A stretch of 64,000 nucleotides of DNA, from NCBI RefSeq assembly GCF_024734075.1, contig NZ_CP102850.1:806001-870000 (forward strand), read 5' to 3'. Under the pieces are notes generated by a model. That model ran no database searches, was not told where the DNA came from, and saw nothing but the letters and a program-made list of their open reading frames with translations. Positions 16,779 through 24,731 of the stretch are shown here, one piece after another (the stretch's first letter is position 1; every line of letters begins with the position of its first letter). This stretch comes from Gordonia mangrovi. GTDB taxonomy: Bacteria > Actinomycetota > Actinomycetes > Mycobacteriales > Mycobacteriaceae. The translations under genes and the position numbers were made by a program.

Positions 16779-17528
16779 TCACGACATCAGGGCACGCATC
16801 TTGCCGAGGACATCGGGGTAGCGCTGCAGGTGGGCGCCGCCGTTGACGTCGAAGGCGGCGCCGGTGATCCAGGCGGCCTTCTCGGAGGCGAGGAAGACGG
16901 CCATGTCGGCGATCTCCTCGGGGCGGCCACTGCGGCCCAGCGGGGTGTTCTCGACGTACTCATCGATGAGCCCGGGAACAAGGGCGAGACCTTCGGTGAG
17001 CGGGGTGTCGATGAGGCCGGGCGAGATGGCGTTGACCCGGACCTTGCGGGGCGCCATCTCCAGCGCCGCCACCTCGACCAGCATCGTCACCGCGGCCTTC
17101 GACGCGCAGTATGCGCCCATACCGGCACCGGGCTGCCGCCCGTTGAGCGACGAGATCACGATGATGCTGCCACCGTCGACGATGTGCTGCCCGGCATGCT
17201 TGAGCACCAGGAACGACCCGGTCAGGCAGACGTCGATGGTGGTCTGCCAGTGCTCGAGTTCCAATTCGGTCAGCGCGCCGGGGATGGTGAGACCCGCGCA
17301 ACTCACCACTGCGTCGATCGCACCGATGGTCTCGAAACCTGCTGCGACAGAAGATTCGTCGGTGACGTCCAGTGTGACCGCGCGTGCACCGAGGTGGTCG
17401 GCGGCCGTTCGGGCCGCATCAGCGTTCACATCGGCGATGACCAGCGAGAATTCCTCGGCCGCCAGCGCTTTCGCCGTGGCCAGCCCGATGCCGGATGCGC
17501 CACCGACGACGACGGCGGTGCGCGTCAT
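16779..17528 (-). CDS. Short-chain dehydrogenase/reductase
   Basis: 249 residues. Motifs: VVVGGASGIGLATAKALA, then SGGSI-type catalytic region with YCASKAAVTML, and the C-terminal WITGAAFDVNGGAHLQRYP. The start overlaps the hydrolase stop by ATGA, making it the third gene of a monooxygenase, hydrolase, SDR operon. The order resembles FMO/esterase/SDR sets that degrade ketones or esters by oxygen insertion; the substrate is unknown. Confidence 0.88.
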   Translation of the reverse strand: MTRTAVVVGGASGIGLATAKALAAEEFSLVIADVNADAARTAADHLGARAVTLDVTDESSVAAGFETIGAIDAVVSCAGLTIPGALTELELEHWQTTIDVCLTGSFLVLKHAGQHIVDGGSIIVISSLNGRQPGAGMGAYCASKAAVTMLVEVAALEMAPRKVRVNAISPGLIDTPLTEGLALVPGLIDEYVENTPLGRSGRPEEIADMAVFLASEKAAWITGAAFDVNGGAHLQRYPDVLGKMRALMS

Positions 17529-18457
17529 CGGGCGGTCACCTGCGTCCGCTCGCCGGCGAGATGTCGCGTCAGGAAGTCGATCTGATGGTTCACCGCGGGT
17601 TCGAACCAGTCGTTGCCGGCGAAGACGTCGAAATGGTCACACGGGTAGTGCCGCACCTCTGCGCGTGCCTTGAAGGCGGCCTTGGCCGCGGCGTGTGCCG
17701 GTGTCGCCTGGTCGAAGTCGGCGATCTGCATCAACACCGGGGCGTCGACGGCCTCGGCCGATTTGTCGGCGCGGAAGCTGCCCAGTTCCAGGCCGACGGA
17801 GGCGTCGACCTCGTTGCGCCAGGACGGTCCGGCGATCGCGAGGTAGTCCTCGTAGAAGCCCGGCGACGTGAGCGCGGCCTTCTCCCCCGGCCGTCCGACG
17901 ACGGGCATCATCGTCGGCGCACGTCCCGCTTTGGCGGCGAGTGTGCTGCCGATGCCGACGGCGGCCGACCTCAGCATCGACGCGGCGCCCACCTGAGGAT
18001 AGTGATGGACGCCGGCCGCCAGCCCGTTCACCATCGGCACCATGGTGATCACCGCACAGACATCGTCGCGGTGCGCGGCGACGACCAGCGCATGGCCGCC
18101 CGACTGGGAAATCCCCCACAGGATGATGCGCTGCGGATCGACGCCGGGTCGGCCTTTCGCCGCGACAACCGCCGACCGGTAGTCGTCGGCCTGGGCACTC
18201 ATCGAGATCCGCTGGCGGGGAGCGCCTTCGGACAGCCCAAAACCGCGGTAGTCGAAGGCGAACACCGCAAGACCCGCCTCGGCGAACCGCCGCGCATACG
18301 GCTCGAGTCCCGAGTCCTTGGTGCCGGCGAACCCGTGCGCCATCACCACCACCGGACGACCCGTCGGGCCGTCGAACGGTGACTCGTCGGCACCGGGAAA
18401 GAACCAGGCGTCACAGGCGGTTCCGTGCGAATCGAAGGTCACGCTCTGTCGGTTCAT
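17525..18457 (-). CDS. Alpha/beta hydrolase (serine aminopeptidase-like)
   Basis: 310 residues. The oxyanion loop is VVVMAHGFAGTKDSGLEPYA, the nucleophile Ser117 is in ILWGISQSGGH, and the catalytic His is probably in YPCDHFDVF near the C-terminus. Overlaps its upstream and downstream neighbours by ATGA. In this context it could hydrolyse the ester made by the upstream flavin monooxygenase. Not secreted by sequence. Confidence 0.87.
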   Translation of the reverse strand: MNRQSVTFDSHGTACDAWFFPGADESPFDGPTGRPVVVMAHGFAGTKDSGLEPYARRFAEAGLAVFAFDYRGFGLSEGAPRQRISMSAQADDYRSAVVAAKGRPGVDPQRIILWGISQSGGHALVVAAHRDDVCAVITMVPMVNGLAAGVHHYPQVGAASMLRSAAVGIGSTLAAKAGRAPTMMPVVGRPGEKAALTSPGFYEDYLAIAGPSWRNEVDASVGLELGSFRADKSAEAVDAPVLMQIADFDQATPAHAAAKAAFKARAEVRHYPCDHFDVFAGNDWFEPAVNHQIDFLTRHLAGERTQVTAR

Positions 18458-19860
18458 CGTTGCTCCCCCGCCCCGGCAGCCACGGCATGCGCCGCGGCCG
18501 CCTCGTGGGTGTCCACCTGCGCCCACGTCGCTCCACCGTCGGCGGCAGCTCGTCGCCTGCCCGCAGGAATCTCGGTGGTCCGCATGTCGTGCTCGTACAG
18601 GTAGTGGTCGAGCTGCTGGGTGTGCCGGGGCCGGTCGAGCATGTGTCCGGTGTAGTACTGCGTGTCGGCCTCGATGGTTCGGTACATCTCGTCGGTCGAC
18701 GGCAGCCGGTAGCGGCCGACGGCGTAAGCGCCGATGAGTCGTGACTGACATTCGACGAACGGGAACAGCGTCGGCACCGCCTGCGCGAATCCGGCGAAGA
18801 TCAGGTCATCGATGCCCGGGTAGAACATCCGCTTGTAGAGGTCGATGCGGTTGTCGGGGGCACTGATGAACTCGGGGTCAAAGAACGGGAAGGTGATGTT
18901 GTACCCCGTCGCGTAGATGATGACGTCGAAGTCGCTCGACGTGCCGTCGACGAAGTGCACCGTCTCGCCGTCCAGCGATGCGATATCCGGTTTGGGAATG
19001 ATGTCGCCGGAGCCGAGGCGCAACGGCAGCTCGACCGACTGCGTCGGATGCGCCTCGAAGAACTTGTGATTCGGCGTCGGGAGACCATAGGACTCCGGCC
19101 GGCCGGCGGTCATCGGCTGCATCGCCTGCATGAACTTGCGCTGCCAGGCGACCGGGATGTGCGGTGACGTGTGGTAATACTTGTCCGCCGGCTTACCGGC
19201 GAAGTACTTCGGCACGATCCAGGCACTGGACCGGGTCGACAGGGTGAGCGTGTTGTCGAGGGCCTTCGACGACAGTTCGACCGCGATGTCGGCGGCGCTG
19301 TTGCCGAGCCCCACCACCAGGATTCGCTTGCCGGAGAAGTCGTGCGGGGTTCGCGGGTCGATGTAGTGGTGCGCGTGCATCTCGAGACCGTCGAACGTGC
19401 CCGGGAAGTCGGGCAGACGCGGGTCCCAGTGATGACCGTTGGCCACGATCAACAGATCGAAACGTCGGCGCTCACCGCGCTCGGTGCTCAGTTCCCAACC
19501 GCCGTCATCAAGGCGTTCGGCGTGGGTGACGCCGTTGCGGAACTCGATGTTGTCGAGCAATCCGAACGCCTCGGCGTAGGAGTCGAGGTAGGCCTTGATC
19601 TGGGAGTGATGAGGGAAGTCGGGATAGTCGTCGGGCATCGGGAAGTCCCGAAAGCTCAGCTGATGCCTGGAGGTGTCGATGTGCAGTGAGCGGTAGGCGC
19701 TGCTGTGACCGTTCGGGTTGCCGAATGCCCAGTTGCCGCCGATGCGATCCGACGATTCGAAGCAGGTGTACGGCACGCCGTAGTCCGCGAGCATCTTGCC
19801 GGAGGTGAGCCCGCTGATGCCGGCCCCGATGATCGCGGTACGCGGTAGATAAGTCGTCAT
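18454..19860 (-). CDS. Flavin-containing monooxygenase (FMO/Baeyer-Villiger type)
   Basis: 468 residues. FAD motif GAGISG at 12-17, FMO signature F156-x-G158-x3-H162-x3-Y166, NADPH motif GLGNSA at 184-189 and the late YATGYNITFPF segment are all present, so this is a complete NADPH- and oxygen-dependent class B monooxygenase. It could oxidise S or N atoms or insert oxygen next to a ketone; the downstream hydrolase favours the latter. First gene of the operon, transcribed away from the TetR gene across twin operators at 19893-19963. Confidence 0.9.
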   Translation of the reverse strand: MTTYLPRTAIIGAGISGLTSGKMLADYGVPYTCFESSDRIGGNWAFGNPNGHSSAYRSLHIDTSRHQLSFRDFPMPDDYPDFPHHSQIKAYLDSYAEAFGLLDNIEFRNGVTHAERLDDGGWELSTERGERRRFDLLIVANGHHWDPRLPDFPGTFDGLEMHAHHYIDPRTPHDFSGKRILVVGLGNSAADIAVELSSKALDNTLTLSTRSSAWIVPKYFAGKPADKYYHTSPHIPVAWQRKFMQAMQPMTAGRPESYGLPTPNHKFFEAHPTQSVELPLRLGSGDIIPKPDIASLDGETVHFVDGTSSDFDVIIYATGYNITFPFFDPEFISAPDNRIDLYKRMFYPGIDDLIFAGFAQAVPTLFPFVECQSRLIGAYAVGRYRLPSTDEMYRTIEADTQYYTGHMLDRPRHTQQLDHYLYEHDMRTTEIPAGRRRAAADGGATWAQVDTHEAAAAHAVAAGAGEQR

Positions 19861-19892
19861 GGTTCCTCACCGAACAGCCCACACAGGCAGGC

Positions 19893-19920
19893 GGTAGACA
19901 GATTGTCCTTTCTGTCTACC
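19893..19920. promoter_or_regulatory. Palindromic operator 1, FMO operon/TetR
   Basis: GGTAGACAGA and TCTGTCTACC are perfect 10-base inverted arms with an 8-base spacer. It is 33 bases upstream of the FMO start and is the obvious binding site for the divergent TetR protein. Confidence 0.75.
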
Positions 19921-19937
19921 CCATCCGATCATTCCGA

Positions 19938-19963
19938 GTGGACAGAATCCGAGATTTGTCTAC
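19938..19963. promoter_or_regulatory. Palindromic operator 2, imperfect copy
   Basis: GTGGACAGA and TTTGTCTAC repeat the half-sites of operator 1 with two to three mismatches and a similar spacing. It lies 20 bases before the TetR GTG start, so it may mediate autorepression. Confidence 0.6.
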
Positions 19964-19983
19964 GGCTTTGCTAGTGTTCGGAT

Positions 19984-20631
19984 GTGAGTGAGGCACCGAC
20001 CGAGCGCCGCCCGACCAGCACGGTCAGCAGCCGCCTGTTGGACGCCACCGAGAAACTGCTCGCCGACAAAGGAATCCGCGCCACCACGATGCAACAGGTG
20101 GCCGAGACCGCGGGGGTGTCCCGCGCCTGGCTCTATCGCCATTTTCCCGACAAGTCGACGCTGATCGGTGCGGCCATCGTCCGGCTGAACGAATCGTTCT
20201 GGTCGGGTGCGATCGGCGAACTCGACCAGATCGAGGGGTTCGATCAGCAGGTTGCCGCTGGCGTCCGGATCGGACGCGGCGCGTACGACGACCCGGGCAC
20301 CCTGCTGATGCGGCTGCGCACCGAAGAGCCCGACGACTTCGCGGCCTGCGCTGGTGCCGGCGTCGCCGGTCTGGTCCCGGATCTGGCGTTGTTCTGGCGA
20401 CCCTATGTCGAAGCCGCGGCCGGCCGCGGTGAGATCCATCCCGACCACGACCTCGGTGAGGTGTCCGAATGGGTTGCGCGCGTGCTGATCAGCCTCGGGA
20501 CGGTGCCGTCGGAGACCATCGACCCCGACGATCCTGACGTCGTGCTGCGGCATGTGCGCCGGTACCTCATGCCCGGTTTGCGGGCTGATCCGCGGGACGT
20601 GGCGGGTGGTCTCGATACGCCGCTCGGCTAG
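19984..20631 (+). CDS. TetR-family regulator of the FMO operon
   Basis: 215 residues, GTG start (an ATG two bases earlier is out of frame). HTH: TMQQVAETAGVSRAWLYRHFPDKSTLIG, residues about 36 to 63. The helical C-terminal domain is of normal length. The last codons (GGLDTPLG and the TAG stop) fall inside a dispersed GGTCTCGATACGC-type repeat, so the native C-terminus has probably been replaced by repeat sequence. Likely repressor of the FMO operon and itself. Confidence 0.87.
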   Translation: MSEAPTERRPTSTVSSRLLDATEKLLADKGIRATTMQQVAETAGVSRAWLYRHFPDKSTLIGAAIVRLNESFWSGAIGELDQIEGFDQQVAAGVRIGRGAYDDPGTLLMRLRTEEPDDFAACAGAGVAGLVPDLALFWRPYVEAAAGRGEIHPDHDLGEVSEWVARVLISLGTVPSETIDPDDPDVVLRHVRRYLMPGLRADPRDVAGGLDTPLG

Positions 20632-20656
20632 CGCCTCGCGTCTACTCGACCAGCGG
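20605..20656. repeat. Dispersed intergenic repeat (GGTCTCGATACGC...CTACTCGACCAGCGG), copy 1
   Basis: Starts GGTGGTCTCGATACGC and ends CTACTCGACCAGCGG, with a variable GC-rich middle. A further partial end, GGCTCGACCAGCGG, follows at 20665-20678. The same two ends recur at 35974-36029. The left end lies inside the TetR reading frame and provides its stop codon. Confidence 0.75.
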
Positions 20657-20691
20657 TTGGGTGCGGCTCGACCAGCGGCAAGAGGTCCGGA

Positions 20692-21546
20692 TCAGACGCC
20701 GACGGGCGTGAGCCCGAGCTTGCCGGCCAGTTTCGCGAGGTAACCACTCGCCCGCTCGACGCTGTCGTCGGGCAGCCCGTAAAGCACCTGGGTCACACCG
20801 ATCTCGCGCCACCTCTCGAGCTTCTCGGCGACCGGCTTGAAGTCGAGCACCACGATCTCAGGGTCACCGGCGCGCCCCGTGTCGGACCAGATCTGCTTGA
20901 GCAGGGCCATCGAGCCCTCGATGTCGTCCTCGCCCGGAGTGGTGATCCAACCGTCGGCACTGCGCGTGATCCAGCGGAAGTTCTTCTCGTTGCCGGCCGC
21001 ACCGACCAACGTCGGGATGTGCTGCTGCGGCTTGGGCCAGGCCCAACTGGTGCCGAAATCGACGAATTCGCCGTGGTATTCGGCTTCTTCGTCGGTCCAC
21101 AGTGCCCGCATCGCCTCGAGATACTCCCGCAGCATGGTCCGACGACGCTTCGGCGGCACGTTGTGGTCGGCGAGTTCATCGAGGTTCCAGCCGAATCCGA
21201 CACCCAGGGTGAGGCGCCCACCCGAGATGTGGTCCAGCGTCGCCAGCGTTTTGGCGAGCGTGATCGGATCGGACTGGACCGGCAACGCAACAGCGGTGGC
21301 CAGCCGAATCCGTTCGGTCACCGCGGCGGCCGCGGCGAGCGAGGTCCACGGATCGAGGGTGCGCATGTACCGGTCGTCGGGCAACGACGCGTCACCGGTC
21401 TGCGGATGCGCCGCATCGCGTCGGGTGGGGATGTGTCCGTGTTCCGGCACGAAGTACGACGCGAACCCGGCCTCCTCGATCAGCGGGGCCAGCACGTGCG
21501 GCTTCAGTCCGCGATCGCTGGTGAACTGCACGATTCCGAAATCCAT
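20692..21546 (-). CDS. LLM-class F420-dependent oxidoreductase
   Basis: 284 residues, luciferase-like TIM barrel. The opening MDFGIVQFTSDRGLKPHVLAPLIEEAGFASYFVPEHGHIP and GGRLTLGVGFGWNLDELADHNV are typical of the F420-dependent TIGR03619 group. F420 use is inferred from family and from the actinobacterial setting. A palindrome 52 bases upstream (21598-21612) may be its operator. Substrate unknown. Confidence 0.85.
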   Translation of the reverse strand: MDFGIVQFTSDRGLKPHVLAPLIEEAGFASYFVPEHGHIPTRRDAAHPQTGDASLPDDRYMRTLDPWTSLAAAAAVTERIRLATAVALPVQSDPITLAKTLATLDHISGGRLTLGVGFGWNLDELADHNVPPKRRRTMLREYLEAMRALWTDEEAEYHGEFVDFGTSWAWPKPQQHIPTLVGAAGNEKNFRWITRSADGWITTPGEDDIEGSMALLKQIWSDTGRAGDPEIVVLDFKPVAEKLERWREIGVTQVLYGLPDDSVERASGYLAKLAGKLGLTPVGV

Positions 21547-21597
21547 GGACCCTCCCGCGCGACGTCGCGATCGCTGCCGCCCACATCTTGGACGGCT

Positions 21598-21612
21598 GAC
21601 TGGACACCAGTC
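21598..21612. promoter_or_regulatory. Palindrome GACTGG-ACA-CCAGTC upstream of LLM gene
   Basis: Perfect 6-base arms with a 3-base spacer, lying at the border of the toroid protein stop and 52 bases upstream of the LLM start. The size and symmetry suit a GntR- or TetR-type operator; no regulator gene is adjacent. Confidence 0.4.
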
Positions 21613-22658
21613 TAGGTGATTTGCTGGTCAGCCACCAGGGTTTGCCGGACGTCGCGGAAGATTCCTTCGCCGGCGCTGGTGCGGCTGATCGCGTCAGCGG
21701 CCAGGACCACCGCCGCCGACGTCCAGCAACTCTTCTCCACCGGCCAGCGCTTCCCATCGGAGAACACCAGCCCGGTCCAGTACGACCCGTCCGGATCACG
21801 AAGATGCTGAATGGATTCGACCAGCGTGATGGCGTCGGCGGTGTCGCCGAGCGCGTCGACGGCCAGAGCCAATTCACACGTTTCGGCGCCGGTGACCCAG
21901 GGCCGATGGTCGACACACCGAATCCCCATGCCCGCCACCACGAACTCGTCCCATCGCCGGGCGATGTGCTCCTGTCCGGCCCGGCCGCGCAGGGCGCCAC
22001 CGAGGATGGGGTAGTACCAGTCCATCGAATGATCCGACGGCGGCTCGAAATTCTCCGGACGGTCGCGGATCACGTCTCCCAGCGCCGCATGCGCGGCCGC
22101 CCACGACGATTCCGGCTGCCCCATCTCGTCGGCGATGCGCACCGCGCAGTCGATCGCCTGGAAGATACTGGCATTACCGGTGATCTGGGCCTGGTCGAAC
22201 ATCGCACCGCTGCGGTGATCACCACCCCACCGGAACGCCCCGTCGGGCCGTTGGAACTTCATCACCAGATCGATCGCCGACCACACCGTCGGCCACATCT
22301 CGTCGAGGAATCTGGTGTCCCCGGTGATCAGGTAGTGATGCCACACGCCCACCGCGATGTAGGCGCAGAAGTTGCTGTCGATGTTCGGGTCCAGCACACG
22401 GCCGTCGACCATCCGGATCGGCCACGACCCATCCGCGCGCTGATGCCGCCGCGACCAGCCGTAGGCCGCCTCGGCCTCGGCGATCCGACCGGTGACCGAC
22501 AACGCCATCGCCGACTCGACATGGTCCCACGGGTCGGTCTGACCACCCGGAAACCACGGCAGCGCACCGGAATCCTCCTGCATCGCGGCGATCGCGGCGC
22601 CGGTGGCGTCGATCTGCTCCGCGGTGAGAACCCCCGCGATCGCCGGTAGCGTCGTCAC
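21612..22658 (-). CDS. (alpha/alpha)6-toroid protein, prenyltransferase/glycosidase-like
   Basis: 348 residues, with repeats such as QRADGSWPIRMVDGRV, FQRPDGAFRWGGDH and RDPDGSYWTGLVFSDGKRWP that recall the QW-like repeats of squalene-cyclase/prenyltransferase toroids. The usual annotation is prenyltransferase, but no DxDD cyclase motif is seen, so a glycan-acting toroid is equally possible. Overlaps the upstream methyltransferase by 4 bases and ends the fprB, GT4, methyltransferase operon. The trio GT4/methyltransferase/toroid suggests modification of a cell-envelope glycan or glycolipid. Confidence 0.75.
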   Translation of the reverse strand: MTTLPAIAGVLTAEQIDATGAAIAAMQEDSGALPWFPGGQTDPWDHVESAMALSVTGRIAEAEAAYGWSRRHQRADGSWPIRMVDGRVLDPNIDSNFCAYIAVGVWHHYLITGDTRFLDEMWPTVWSAIDLVMKFQRPDGAFRWGGDHRSGAMFDQAQITGNASIFQAIDCAVRIADEMGQPESSWAAAHAALGDVIRDRPENFEPPSDHSMDWYYPILGGALRGRAGQEHIARRWDEFVVAGMGIRCVDHRPWVTGAETCELALAVDALGDTADAITLVESIQHLRDPDGSYWTGLVFSDGKRWPVEKSCWTSAAVVLAADAISRTSAGEGIFRDVRQTLVADQQIT

Positions 22659-23392
22659 CTGCTTCCGGCGTCGTCGGCGGTGACCGGCTTACGCAGGTAC
22701 AACGCGACCGACTTGCCGATCAACGGGTTGAGCGCCTGCTCACCGACCCGGGTCAGCCACGGCTTGCTCATCATGTCCCACACCAGCAGCTGATGATAGG
22801 CCTTGACCAGCGGATTCCTGTCGTTCTCCACGCCCACAGCACATTTGATCCACCAGTAGGGGGCGTGCAAGGCGTGGGCGTGATCGGTTCCGGTCACCTC
22901 GAGGCCGGCTCGGGTGAGTTTGTCGGCGAGCTCGGACGCCTTGTAGATGCGTACGTGGCCGCCCTCGACCTCGTGATACTCGTCCGACAACGCCCAGCAC
23001 ACCTTCTCCGGCCAGTAGCGCGGGACGGTGACCGCGGCGAGTCCGCCGGGCTTCAGAATACGCACCATCTCGGTGATCGCGGCCTCGTCGCTGGGGATGT
23101 GTTCGAGGATCTCCGACATCAGTACGACGTCGAAGCTGTTGTCGGCGTAGGGAAGACGGAGTGCATCACCGACCTCGGCGCGCGCCTTGGCCGCGGCGGG
23201 CACATGCCCTTCCGCGGTCATCGCGTCGAACATCTCGGCCACTTCGGCCATATCCGATTCGGACTGGTCGAAGGCGATGACATCCGCGCCGCGGCGGAAC
23301 ATCTCGAAGGAGTGCCGGCCCTGTCCCGCCCCGATGTCGATCGCCTTGGTCTGCGGACCCACCCCCAGGCGGTCGAAATCCACTGTCAGCAC
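22655..23392 (-). CDS. Class I SAM-dependent methyltransferase
   Basis: 245 residues. SAM motif I is AIDIGAGQGRHSFEMFRRGADV, motif II RLPYADNSFDVVLMSEILEHI, and LKPGGLAAVTVPRYWPEKVCW follows. The GTG start is 9 bases after AAGGAG. It is placed between a GT4 glycosyltransferase and a toroid protein, so a sugar or lipid acceptor is likely. The C-terminal part contains WWIKCAVGVENDRNP, possibly membrane-associated, but no clear transmembrane helix. Confidence 0.85.
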   Translation of the reverse strand: MLTVDFDRLGVGPQTKAIDIGAGQGRHSFEMFRRGADVIAFDQSESDMAEVAEMFDAMTAEGHVPAAAKARAEVGDALRLPYADNSFDVVLMSEILEHIPSDEAAITEMVRILKPGGLAAVTVPRYWPEKVCWALSDEYHEVEGGHVRIYKASELADKLTRAGLEVTGTDHAHALHAPYWWIKCAVGVENDRNPLVKAYHQLLVWDMMSKPWLTRVGEQALNPLIGKSVALYLRKPVTADDAGSR

Positions 23393-23449
23393 TCGTTCAT
23401 CTCCTTTGTGTCGATCCGGCGTCGCGCGATCAGTTCCCGGCCGGCCGCT

Positions 23450-24727
23450 TCACCGCGAGGTCGTCCGGTCGGCCGCATTCTGCTCGGCCGCGACCCGTTG
23501 CAGCACTGTCTCATAGTGCGCCGCGGTTTTCGCGGCGACCGCTGCCCAGCTGTAGCGTTCCTCGACCCGACGACGTCCCCCGTCGCCGAGCCTCCGGCGC
23601 AGTTCCGCGTCGTCGAGCAGGCCTTCGATCGCCTGCGCCAATGCGCCCGAGTCCCGCGGGCCCACCAGCACCGCCGCCTCCTCGCTGGTGCCGACGACCT
23701 CCGGGATCGCTCCGGCCCGCGTCGCCACCAACGGGGTCGCACAACTCATCGCCTCGACGGCCGGTAGCGAGAAACCCTCGTACAGCGAAGGCACACAGGC
23801 GACTTCGGCGGACGCGAGCAGCTCGGCCATCTCCTCGTCCTCGAGACCGGACACCACTCGGACCTGGTCGCGGATGGCCAGATCGTCGATCATCTTGGCC
23901 GACGGGCCGTTCGGGTCCAGCTTGGACACCAGTACCAGTTCGACGTTGCGTTCGGCGCTGAGCTTGGCCACTGCCTCGAGCAGATACGAGACCCCCTTCA
24001 AGGGAGCATCCGCGCTTGCGACGCAGGCGATCCGACCCGGCACCCGCGCCACACCGGGCTTGAACACATCGGTGTTCACGCCGAGCGGGATCGTGGTGAT
24101 GCGACCCGACGGAATGTCGAAGGCCTTGCGGATGTCGACCTCGCTGCTGCGGGAGACCGTGAGCAACTCCGGAATCCGGCGTGACACACGTCCCTGCATA
24201 CGCAGAAAGGAGTGCCAGCGCCACGCGGTGATCTTGCGCCACCCCTTGGCCGCCTTCACCGCCAGTGTGCGGTCGCGGGTGATCGGATGATGAATCGTCG
24301 CGATCAGCGGGAAGCCGGCCTGCTGGATGTCGAGTAGACCGTAGCCGAGGCATTGGTTGTCGTGGACGATGTCGAAATCGTCGCGACGGTCCTTGAGCAG
24401 ACGTGCCACGCGCAGGCTGAAGGTCAGCGGCTCACCGAAACTGGCCGTCCACATCGACCCGACCTCGAGCATGTCGATCCAGTCGCGGTACTCCCCGGGC
24501 CGGGGAGTCCGGAACGGGTTCGGCTCGTCGTAGAGTGCCATGCTCGGCACCTTGGTCAGCCTGACCCCGGCGTCGATGGCGACCTGGTCGAGCTCGGGAT
24601 ACGGCTGGCCGGAGAAGATCTCGACCTCGTGACCGAGGAGTGCCAGCTCCCGGGACAGATGCCGGACGTACACCCCCTGGCCGCCACAGTGCGGTTTGCT
24701 GCGATACGACAGCAGTGCGACGCGCAT
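23450..24727 (-). CDS. Family 4 glycosyltransferase
   Basis: 425 residues, GT-B fold. N-terminal RSKPHCGGQGVYVRHLSREL binds acceptor/donor loop; the C-terminal donor domain has ADAPLKGVSYLLEAVAKL and the E-x7-E motif in CVPSLYEGFSLPAVEAMSCATPLVA. Retaining mechanism by family. It begins 4 bases after the fprB stop. Two features suggest envelope glycan work: the context with a methyltransferase and toroid protein, and family similarity to mycobacterial GT4 enzymes. The acceptor is unknown. Confidence 0.88.
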   Translation of the reverse strand: MRVALLSYRSKPHCGGQGVYVRHLSRELALLGHEVEIFSGQPYPELDQVAIDAGVRLTKVPSMALYDEPNPFRTPRPGEYRDWIDMLEVGSMWTASFGEPLTFSLRVARLLKDRRDDFDIVHDNQCLGYGLLDIQQAGFPLIATIHHPITRDRTLAVKAAKGWRKITAWRWHSFLRMQGRVSRRIPELLTVSRSSEVDIRKAFDIPSGRITTIPLGVNTDVFKPGVARVPGRIACVASADAPLKGVSYLLEAVAKLSAERNVELVLVSKLDPNGPSAKMIDDLAIRDQVRVVSGLEDEEMAELLASAEVACVPSLYEGFSLPAVEAMSCATPLVATRAGAIPEVVGTSEEAAVLVGPRDSGALAQAIEGLLDDAELRRRLGDGGRRRVEERYSWAAVAAKTAAHYETVLQRVAAEQNAADRTTSR

Positions 24728-24731
24728 CCCC

